Part shown: in pieces, positions 7,781 through 13,647 of the stretch
Layout of the letters: each line of letters starts with the position of its first letter
Position numbering within the stretch: position 1 is the first letter of the stretch
NCBI GenBank assembly: GCA_937888895.1
Contig: CALASV010000180.1
Coordinates: 1 to 14,806, forward strand
Direction of reading: 5' to 3'
Source of the DNA: an uncultured Clostridia bacterium
Lineage (GTDB): Bacteria; Bacillota; Clostridia; Lachnospirales; Lachnospiraceae
Length of the DNA: 14,806 nt
The notes under the pieces: generated by a model
Seen by the model: only the letters and a program-made list of their open reading frames with translations
The model's database searches: none
Told to the model about the DNA's origin: nothing
Program-made: the position numbers and the translations under genes

Positions 7781-7889
7781 TTTCCGCCTACGAAACCGAA
7801 AGGATTTTATTTATGAACTTTACCACTTTTTTAGCTAAACTGCAACTATTTTTCTATGTTTTTTCTTCATTATAAAAATCTACCGATAT
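7781..7889 (+). other. Right flank of the IS605-type element: probable lost 3' end of the HTH gene
   Basis: After the element end at about 7780-7803 the plus strand reads K-D-F-I-Y-E-L-Y-H-F-F-S-stop in one frame (from about 7800). If the element were removed this could follow directly on the frame of the gene at 2568. Another frame is also open (I-L-F-M-N-F-T-T-F-L-A-K and on to a stop near 7876), so the assignment depends on the exact junction. Nothing else is recognised here. Confidence 0.35.
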
Positions 7890-8246
7890 TTATGCATAAC
7901 AATCCACATATCTTTGAAACTCTTTCATATACTCCTTATCATTTTTTCTCTTTATTGCAACTAAATGCATTTCTATATCAAATTCTTCGATAGATTTTCG
8001 AATAAACCTATATAAAATTCTAATCTGTGCCTTATCTCGTCCATGTCCTTTAAAGGTATAAAAATTTTTATCAAATACATCATATTTGATACTCGCATTA
8101 TTAAAAATTTTCTCAAATGGCACACCATACTGTTCTTCTGTCAAAATCATTGTTTTCAATTTTTCAAACACTTTTTCAATTTCTCTCTTTTCACTTGGAG
8201 AATACTTCTTTATACATTCATTTTCTTTTACATATTCCTTTGCCAT
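7890..8246 (-). CDS. Small protein of unknown function, perhaps RelE/HigB-toxin-like
   Basis: The protein has 118 residues, with an SD (GGAG, 8256-8259) 9 nt before the ATG. The N-terminal third is strongly charged and helical (Y-S-P-S-E-K-R-E-I-E-K-V-F-E-K-L). The C-terminal half reads I-R-I-L-Y-R-F, then E-M-H-L-V-A-I-K-R-K-N-D-K-E-Y. This loosely recalls the end of RelE/HigB/gp49-type proteins (aromatic strand, then a Lys-rich stretch, then a helix), but I see no convincing catalytic set and no antitoxin-like neighbour. It lies downstream of the decayed coupling-protein gene on the same strand and may have come with that element. Function unknown. Confidence 0.55.
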   Translation of the reverse strand: MAKEYVKENECIKKYSPSEKREIEKVFEKLKTMILTEEQYGVPFEKIFNNASIKYDVFDKNFYTFKGHGRDKAQIRILYRFIRKSIEEFDIEMHLVAIKRKNDKEYMKEFQRYVDCYA

Positions 8247-8345
8247 AATAAATTTCTCCTTTTTTATCTATATTATTTTCTAAATTCATTATCTCATAAA
8301 AAATACTTATATATTTCACACAAAAAATCACAAAATAAAACTTTC

Positions 8346-9310
8346 CTAATATACAAAAAATTTTTTCTCTAAATTTCTCCTTTTATATGCCAAGTAGTCA
8401 ATCAGATATTTGTAATTCGCTTCGGTTAAGCTAAATTATGCTATTTGATGTTCTAAATTATTATTTTTTGCAATAGTCCTCTCATATTGCTTCGTTACTT
8501 TTCTATATAACTCATTTTCAAGAATATTATATCGTTGTGTCATAATTGGGCGTTGTCCTCTACGAAAGATAATTTCTTCTCCAATTGGCATCCATAAAAT
8601 ATCTTCTAATGGAACATTCATTTTAACACTTACCGACTGTGCTGTTTTCAAATCATTTGTTCCCATAAAAATATAAGTATCACAATTATTGATAATTGTT
8701 GTTGCACTAGAACCATACATCGCTTCTAATTGCGATTCTGATTGCAATAATAACGTAACTGAAATTTGCTTTTCTCGAAAAATACTAATTAATTCTGGAA
8801 AATTTAGTATTCTTCCTCCTGTAGCAAAATCATCACATAATACATGAACTGGAATAGATAATTTCCCATTTGGGCAACGCTCTCCAAATTCAAACAGTTG
8901 CTTAAATACTATGGAATAAATACAACTAGCAGTACGAACATATTGTAATGGGTCATAAGAAATATCACTTTTTTCTGGATGAACAAAATTTAAATCTTGT
9001 ACTTTATATCCTCTTTTCTCTAATAATGGTTTATACTTTGCAACAAGTTTATGTTTTGTTAATGTTACAATGTAACTCGAATGATTCGCTTTTAATAGAA
9101 TTGGTTCTCCAATCGACATCATCTTTCCATCATCACTTGGAGCAACGACTAAACGATTGTTATTTAAACCAGTAACATTACAATTGGTACTATAATAATA
9201 TCTTTTCCTAAAATTACATTATCTACTGCCATTTTTATTTGGATATTCCTATCATACGCTCCTTGCTTTATGTTTATTTCAAATACATTATTACATCTAT
9301 ATTCATTATT
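8346..9310 (-). pseudogene. Decayed conjugative coupling protein (VirD4/TraG-type ATPase)
   Basis: The longest open part (8436-9122) encodes 228 residues. Family signatures are L-C-D-D-F-A-T-G, I-S-V-T-L-L-L-Q-S-E-S-Q-L, I-I-N-N-C-D-T-Y-I and R-R-G-Q-R-P, that is, the Walker B half and C-terminal motifs of VirD4-like proteins from Firmicute conjugative elements. Several lesions are visible. The same frame extends upstream to about 9208 and then must shift frame to continue as N-I-Q-I-K-M-A-V-D-N-V-I-L-G-K-D (to about 9310). The Walker A region reads A-P-S-D-D-G-K-M instead of G-x-x-G-x-G-K-T. About 200 residues expected between D-P-L-Q-Y-V and the Walker B region are mostly missing. After the TAA at 8436 the frame stays open and protein-like for 30 codons (L-T-E-A-N-Y-K-Y-L-I-D-Y-L). 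Such proteins bring DNA to a type IV secretion channel; this one cannot be functional. Confidence 0.75.
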
Positions 9311-9356
9311 TTTTTATTTTCCTATAAATAATCCACTTTCGAAAATTCTATCAAAA

Positions 9357-9391
9357 GTGTCAGATGAAAAATAAAACTTTCCACCTGACAC
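9357..9391 (-). terminator. Hairpin downstream of the secreted-protein gene
   Basis: Arms GTGTCAGATGAAA (9357-9369) and TTTCCACCTGACAC (9378-9391) pair with one bulge. On the minus strand they are followed by four Ts. It lies about 45 bp past the stop at 9435, so it plausibly terminates that gene. The T-run is short. Confidence 0.5.
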
Positions 9392-9434
9392 ATTATTTAA
9401 TATATTATCTAACTTTCATGTAATATTTCTTTTA

Positions 9435-9902
9435 TTACTGAATAGTACATTTTTTATTATTACTAATTTTCCAAGTTACACATCTACCTAAATTGTCAAA
9501 ATTATTTCCACTAATAATCGTTTGTTGAAAAATATTTCCTTTCACAGTTTCTTGATAAGGTTTCACATAAATTCGATATGCACTATGGTCATCACCCAAT
9601 TTTAATGTACAAGTTGCTTGCTTTACGCCACTCCAAATAACATTTCCTTTTGTATCTGTAATTGTTACAACCACTTTAGCACCACTACTCCAACCAAGTA
9701 AATCATACGTCTTTAATTGAACAGTAGCATATTGATATCCTTTTTTGTTAATTAATGATTGATCAATTTTTACTAAACAATAAGAATTACTAGAAGAAAA
9801 CTCTGCCTTTGTAGCAGCATGAACTGTAGTTGTCTGCACTGTAGAAAAAATAATTGTAAATACTAACATAATTGATGCCATTTTTTTTAACACATTCTTC
9901 AT
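9435..9902 (-). CDS. Small secreted protein of unknown function
   Basis: I place the start at 9902, giving 155 residues, because AAGGAG lies about 10 nt upstream; an in-frame ATG at 9944 has no SD. The protein begins M-K-N-V-L-K-K followed by a hydrophobic segment (I-M-L-V-F-T-I-I-F) and a likely signal-peptidase I site V-H-A29/A30, so it should be exported by Sec. The mature part (~126 residues) is rich in Thr, Ser, Gly and aromatic residues with alternating polarity, suggesting a beta-sandwich (V-V-V-T-I-T-D-T-K-G-N-V-I-W-S-G). It has four cysteines, which could form disulfides. No anchor motif or known domain was recognised. It is a single gene with a hairpin after it. Confidence 0.6.
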   Translation of the reverse strand: MKNVLKKMASIMLVFTIIFSTVQTTTVHAATKAEFSSSNSYCLVKIDQSLINKKGYQYATVQLKTYDLLGWSSGAKVVVTITDTKGNVIWSGVKQATCTLKLGDDHSAYRIYVKPYQETVKGNIFQQTIISGNNFDNLGRCVTWKISNNKKCTIQ

Positions 9903-10106
9903 AATAAAATTCTCCTTTTTCTCATTTTTTTCATAATCACACACATCATCATTTTCTGCAATTTTATTGTTTTTTACAACCTATCCCCTCCAATCCAAAA
10001 TAACTTTCGTTAATAAAAATACTAAATTATCACCCCTTGTTTTCTACAACTTACTAATATAATAATAAACCTTTTATTACTTCTATGTTAGTACGCAAAA
10101 ATTAAA
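9903..10106. other. Upstream region of the secreted-protein gene; no gene seen
   Basis: AT-rich region without a coding stretch on either strand that I can support. It must hold the minus-strand promoter of the gene at 9435-9902, but I do not find a convincing -35/-10 pair (TTGTAG with a TAATTT 14 bp on is the nearest). Its right limit is the terminator that follows array 1. Confidence 0.5.
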
Positions 10107-10149
10107 AAAGCAGATTACCTACAGAAATATTCTGTACATAATCTGCTTT
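10104..10149 (-). terminator. Terminator downstream of CRISPR array 1 (minus strand)
   Basis: An 11-bp perfect stem, AAAGCAGATTA (10107-10117) with TAATCTGCTTT (10139-10149), contains an inner stem ACAGAA/TTCTGT (10121-10135). On the minus strand it ends in six Ts. The only thing it could terminate from the right is leftward transcription of array 1, so it supports that direction. Confidence 0.65.
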
Positions 10150-10201
10150 CCTTTATCCTTATTTAATAAGAATTCGAGCATATCTAATTCAATTTTTTTA
10201 A

Positions 10202-10232
10202 CACTTTCTTTCTCCATACATACTTTATTCAC
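10202..10232. repeat. Decayed terminal CRISPR repeat of array 1
   Basis: The last 11 bases (CTTTATTCAC preceded by A) are identical to the array repeat; the rest matches only with gaps (TCCATACATA against TCCACTATAT). A 50-nt spacer-like segment (10233-10282) separates it from the first perfect repeat. Decayed repeats mark the leader-distal end, so the leader should be on the right. Confidence 0.55.
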
Positions 10233-10282
10233 AGGAAAAGAATCATATGTAACTACGGTTTGGGACATTTACCTATATATAT

Positions 10283-11028
10283 GTTATTGTCCACTATATC
10301 GGACTTTATTCACGAATTTCTCCCGCACCTTATAATAGGAGGAAAAAATTGTTATTGTCCACTATATCGGACTTTATTCACATTTTATAATTATATTATA
10401 AAAACATTAGTGTCCATAGCAAAATCGTTATTGTCCACTATATCGGACTTTATTCACCAAAAATTACGTTAGTAACAGTATCGGTATTTGTAAGTGTCTT
10501 TGCGTTATTGTCCACTATATCGGACTTTATTCACGTTGCAAAAGAATCTAATCCAAATATATCTTCAGGGATTGTTATTGTCCACTATATCGGACTTTAT
10601 TCACCCCAAGGAGGTAAGAGCATGACAACGGGATGGTGGTTCGTTTACTCGTTATTGTCCACTATATCGGACTTTATTCACGTATGAAAAAGCGGAAGAA
10701 CGTGTATTCAGTAGTTATTATTTTGTTATTGTCCACTATATCGGACTTTATTCACAAGAAATAATGGTGCAACATTGGTAATAGTTAAGGTTATTGTCCA
10801 CTATATCGGACTTTATTCACATAAAAACCCAAGGAGGTAAAAAAATTATGGTACGAGCGTTATTGTCCACTATATCGGACTTTATTCACAATAGGTATTT
10901 ATATTTTCTTTTGTTTCGGTGAGATTTTGTTATTGTCCACTATATCGGACTTTATTCACGATTATTATCATGATAGTAATTATGACTATCCAGTATTGTT
11001 ATTGTCCACTATATCGGACTTTATTCAC
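10283..11028 (-). CRISPR. CRISPR array 1: 11 identical 31-bp repeats, 10 spacers
   Basis: The plus-strand repeat begins GTTATTGTCC, has ACTATATCGG in the middle and ends ACTTTATTCAC. All 11 copies look identical, starting at 10283, 10351, 10427, 10504, 10574, 10651, 10725, 10790, 10859, 10929 and 10998. It contains a short stem GTCC/GGAC. Spacers are 34-46 nt. I assign the minus strand as the transcribed one because of the decayed repeat on the left, the minus-strand terminator at 10104-10149 and the minus-strand promoter at 11056-11083. Spacers at 10605-10650 and 10821-10858 contain SD plus ATG in plus-strand sense. The spacer at 10314-10350 ends just after an SD. The spacer at 10682-10724 holds an ATG opening M-K-K-R-K-N-V-Y-S-V-V-I-I. 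Confidence 0.97.
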
Positions 11029-11095
11029 CATAGTGTTTATCACACTTTTTCTTACATCATATCACTTTCTTCTAGAAAATCAAGTGTTTTTTTCT
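11029..11095 (-). promoter_or_regulatory. Putative leader of CRISPR array 1
   Basis: AT-rich 67-bp region between the last repeat and the terminator stem of the cas operon. It contains the promoter at 11056-11083. New spacers would be inserted at the adjoining repeat at 10998-11028 if this is the leader. Confidence 0.5.
11056..11083 (-). promoter_or_regulatory. Promoter of CRISPR array 1
   Basis: On the minus strand: TTGATT (11078-11083), 16-bp spacer, TATGAT (11056-11061). Transcription would start about 20 nt before the first repeat and proceed leftward through the array. Confidence 0.6.
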
Positions 11096-11096
11096 A

Positions 11097-11207
11097 AAAA
11101 AGTCGGTCAACCTATTTTTTCACTTTTGAACAGAATGCCCTATTTATAAGGCTTTGCATACTTTTTATAAATACCTCATTTTTGGTGACGAGGTTGACCG
11201 ACTTTTT
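11097..11207 (-). terminator. Long inverted repeat ending the cas operon
   Basis: Perfect 17-bp arms AAAAAGTCGGTCAACCT (11097-11113) and AGGTTGACCGACTTTTT (11191-11207) flank 77 nt that hold a smaller palindrome (TATTTATA/TATAAATA). On the minus strand the second arm is followed by a T-run, so it can terminate the operon. The first arm on that strand overlaps the stop codon of the RT-cas1 gene. The loop is far longer than in an ordinary terminator. Confidence 0.6.
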
Positions 11208-13107
11208 ACATATGCTTAAATGGTTTATATTTATTCTCATACTGAACCATTTCAGATATCTTTTTTATTTCTTCTTGAATTACTCTATCGTATGTCATCT
11301 GTTTCCCTTGGATTGTTATTTTTTGATATAATTTCCGTTCTAAAATTTGTATAAAAATTCGTTTACCTGACTTATTTAAATATACTCCTTCGTCTTCAAC
11401 TCGTTCAAAGTGCTTTTCACAATTCAATTCCATATTATGTATTGCAGTAAAAATAGCTCTATCTACAATAATTGGTTTAAATATTTCTGCAATATCTAAA
11501 TTTAAACTTTCACTTCTATTGTTTGCTGCATGTACAAAACCAATTCTTACATCTAATGGAGTTTTATGTAATTCTGTTGCTATTCTTTGATATAAGAATA
11601 CATTTCCAAAGCTAATCAACGCATTTACTTCATTTAATGGTGGTCTACGAGTTCTTTTCTGAAATATAAAATTCTCATCATCTATAATAACATCAAATGT
11701 TTGAAAGTACTTTTGTTTTGCTCTTGCTTCTATTAACATCAACTGTTCTATACTAAGACATTGTTTCATTTCTATCATTAAGTTTGTTATTTCTTGAATC
11801 CCATCACTCAATATATCAGATTTTTTATGTTTATTATAATATCTTAAATTTTCTCTTTGATTATGTAAAGATGCTAACTCTATCTTTTTAGCAATCTCAA
11901 GTCTCTTTGATGTATCATTATATAATATTGCTTGTTTTAACATTGTTTTGGTTGCCTTATAATGAGTCTTTGTAGAAAAACATCCCACATATTCACCATA
12001 TTTATCATATATATTAATTTGCAAATTTTTCTTTCTAGCATATTCAAAAAAAGAACTTCCAAACATTACTTGAGAATATACATTAATAGATCCACAAGTT
12101 TCCACTGGAAGATAATATTTTTTCTCCTCATTTTCAAACAAAATAGTATAATCTTGTTTTGTAAGAATTCCATTATTAATTAAATGATAATTTTTATCTA
12201 TCTTTTGAATAGCAGAAGTATGCCATTGATTCAAATAAGTATTTGTCTTATTATCATAACGTCTAATGTATATTTTTTTATTATTTTTACCTTCATAAAA
12301 TTCATATCCTAAGTATCTTCTAGACAATGCTAGATAAATTCCACTTTTCTCTTTATTACATTTAAGTCCAAATTGTTGATTTAAATATTGTTGTATCTCC
12401 TCTAAAATAATGTCTGCTTCTTCACGTTCTTTACAATATATATTAATATTATCTGAAAATCTACAAAAACAATATTTATTCTCTACATAATGGTCAAATT
12501 CATCCATATATACATTGCTCAAAAGTGGACTAATTGGACTACCTTGTATCAAACCTCGATAATTAGTTCTTCTTCCACTATCCGATTGTATTATTATATA
12601 AAGATATTTTTTTATTAACTTCAGTAACTCTTTATGTATTATTACTTTTTCTAACTTTCCTTCCAATCGACTCAACACAATATTATCAAAAAATTTTTCT
12701 ACATCCAGTTCTACAACCCATTGATTTCCTTCTTCCATATATTGTGCTGCCTGTTTTACTGCATCTTGAATACTTTTTGCCTCTTGATAAGCAAAACTAA
12801 ACTTAGAAAATTGATGTTCCCATAATGGAGTAATTTCTCGTTTTATGACATCTAATATCACTCGGTCGGTACAAGTATACTTAGAAATAACTCGCTTCTT
12901 TCCATTTCTTTTTAATATCTCTACGGACTGAACTGCATCTGGTTGATATGTTCCTCTCCAAATACTTTCCAAAATTTTATCTTTATTCATCTTCCAGTAT
13001 TCTTCATACTGACTTACCAAAATTCCATCTACTCCACAACTTTCCTTTTTTGCTAACAAGTTTTCAACAGAAATTATGACATTCTCTTCTCTAAAAATTG
13101 ATTTCAA
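11206..13107 (-). CDS. cas1: Reverse transcriptase-Cas1 fusion protein
   Basis: A 633-residue fusion. Residues ~1-285 are a group II intron-like reverse transcriptase: motif A V-E-L-D135-V-E-K-F-F-D, motif B Q-G-S-P-I-S-P-L-L-S-N (188-198), motif C C-R-F-S-D-N (residues 215-220, where Y-A-D-D is usual), motif D around L-K-C-N-K-E-K and motif E R-R-Y-L-G-Y. Residues ~330-633 are Cas1: an N-terminal beta domain (Y-L-P-V-E-T-C-G-S), then the integrase with E460, H526 and D538/E541 (L-N-L-D-I-A-E-I-F). There is no Cas6 domain. RT-Cas1 with Cas2 integrates spacers, including RNA-derived ones, into CRISPR arrays. The start is TTG at 13107, 11 nt after GGAGG; the frame has no other start. It is 19 bp downstream of cas2. 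Closest relative known to me: the Fusicatenibacter saccharivorans protein. Confidence 0.95.
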   Translation of the reverse strand: MKSIFREENVIISVENLLAKKESCGVDGILVSQYEEYWKMNKDKILESIWRGTYQPDAVQSVEILKRNGKKRVISKYTCTDRVILDVIKREITPLWEHQFSKFSFAYQEAKSIQDAVKQAAQYMEEGNQWVVELDVEKFFDNIVLSRLEGKLEKVIIHKELLKLIKKYLYIIIQSDSGRRTNYRGLIQGSPISPLLSNVYMDEFDHYVENKYCFCRFSDNINIYCKEREEADIILEEIQQYLNQQFGLKCNKEKSGIYLALSRRYLGYEFYEGKNNKKIYIRRYDNKTNTYLNQWHTSAIQKIDKNYHLINNGILTKQDYTILFENEEKKYYLPVETCGSINVYSQVMFGSSFFEYARKKNLQINIYDKYGEYVGCFSTKTHYKATKTMLKQAILYNDTSKRLEIAKKIELASLHNQRENLRYYNKHKKSDILSDGIQEITNLMIEMKQCLSIEQLMLIEARAKQKYFQTFDVIIDDENFIFQKRTRRPPLNEVNALISFGNVFLYQRIATELHKTPLDVRIGFVHAANNRSESLNLDIAEIFKPIIVDRAIFTAIHNMELNCEKHFERVEDEGVYLNKSGKRIFIQILERKLYQKITIQGKQMTYDRVIQEEIKKISEMVQYENKYKPFKHM

Positions 13108-13126
13108 ATTTCAAAGTTCCTCCCGT

Positions 13127-13387
13127 TTATAAAATATTATCGTTTCTTTTTAAAACTCCTATTTTTTCCTTACTTGTAAACTTCAAATTTTGAATTTTAT
13201 AAATACAAACTGTATCTTCTGAACATTTTATTAGCTTCTCTAACTCTGCTTTCAGTTGATTTAATTTCCCTTCTGTAATCATTCCTTCAAAAACAGACCT
13301 TTGAACATGAGTTAAATATTTACGACAAGTTTTCATTACTTTTACAACACGTTTTGATGACACATCATAAGTAACAATTACAAACAT
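13127..13387 (-). CDS. cas2: CRISPR-associated protein Cas2
   Basis: An 86-residue protein with the Cas2 opening strand and Asp (M-F-V-I-V-T-Y-D8-V), then R-V-V-K-V-M-K-T-C-R-K-Y-L and the conserved V-Q-R-S-V-F-E-G. Length is typical. SD GGAG lies 6 nt upstream of the ATG. Cas2 forms the central dimer of the Cas1-Cas2 integration complex. It is the first gene of the operon and is followed after 19 bp by RT-cas1. The promoter is at 13452-13479. Confidence 0.93.
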   Translation of the reverse strand: MFVIVTYDVSSKRVVKVMKTCRKYLTHVQRSVFEGMITEGKLNQLKAELEKLIKCSEDTVCIYKIQNLKFTSKEKIGVLKRNDNIL

Positions 13388-13451
13388 TTTTCACTCCAAA
13401 ATAAAACACTATACTTTTTATCTTTTTTACATCCCACAATACTTTATAAAT

Positions 13452-13479
13452 ATAATAACACTTTTTCTAAAAAATTCAA
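13452..13479 (-). promoter_or_regulatory. Promoter of the cas2/RT-cas1 operon
   Basis: On the minus strand: TTGAAT (13474-13479), 16-bp spacer, TATTAT (13452-13457). This gives a 5' untranslated region of roughly 60 nt before the cas2 ATG at 13387. Confidence 0.5.
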
Positions 13480-13540
13480 TAATTCACCTATAAAATTCTA
13501 CTTTCCCCTTTAATTATATATTCATTTAAATTACTTACAT

Positions 13541-13567
13541 AAAAAGGTAGACGTTACCATCTACCTT
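13541..13567 (-). terminator. Terminator downstream of CRISPR array 2 (minus strand)
   Basis: Perfect 8-bp arms AAGGTAGA (13544-13551) and TCTACCTT (13560-13567) with an 8-nt loop. On the minus strand a run of five Ts follows. It stands between array 2 and the cas promoter and matches the position of the terminator after array 1, so both arrays appear to be read leftward. Confidence 0.65.
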
Positions 13568-13582
13568 AATGGACTTCCTATG

Positions 13583-13613
13583 CTATTTTTTCTATATATT
13601 GGGCTTTATTCAT
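13583..13613. repeat. Decayed terminal CRISPR repeat of array 2
   Basis: Ungapped alignment with the 31-bp repeat gives about 21 identities, including CTTTATTCA near the end and TATAT in the middle. A 34-nt spacer-sized segment (13614-13647) separates it from the first perfect repeat. It marks the leader-distal end of array 2. Confidence 0.7.
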
Positions 13614-13647
13614 AAATATTCATAACAAAACGGTACGTAGAAAAAAA

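Larger units (their letters stand above)
3786..7803 (-). mobile_element. IS200/IS605-family element with divergent tnpA/tnpB, itself interrupted by an IS21 element
   Basis: Both ends carry the subterminal imperfect hairpins typical of this family: 3792-3813 (CCCACGACC, TAAA, GGTCATGGG) and 7759-7780 (CCCACTGCC, TAAA, GGCAATGGG). Between them lie tnpA (+, 7330-7734) and tnpB (-, split). The element inserted into the 3' end of the helix-turn-helix gene. This family makes no target duplication and has no terminal inverted repeats, so the exact ends (about 3786-3791 and 7780-7803) are approximate. In both hairpins the single mismatch is C/A on the plus strand, which becomes a U-G wobble in minus-strand RNA. 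Confidence 0.8.

Noticed and set aside
7890..8246. A toxin-antitoxin pair with the 118-residue protein as RelE-type toxin
   Set aside because: The resemblance is loose, no adjacent antitoxin gene is seen, and key residues cannot be assigned.
10821..10858. SD-ATG motifs in spacers as real small genes expressed from the array
   Set aside because: Each frame runs into the repeat within 10-15 codons. The repeats are identical CRISPR repeats, and the promoter evidence is for the opposite strand.
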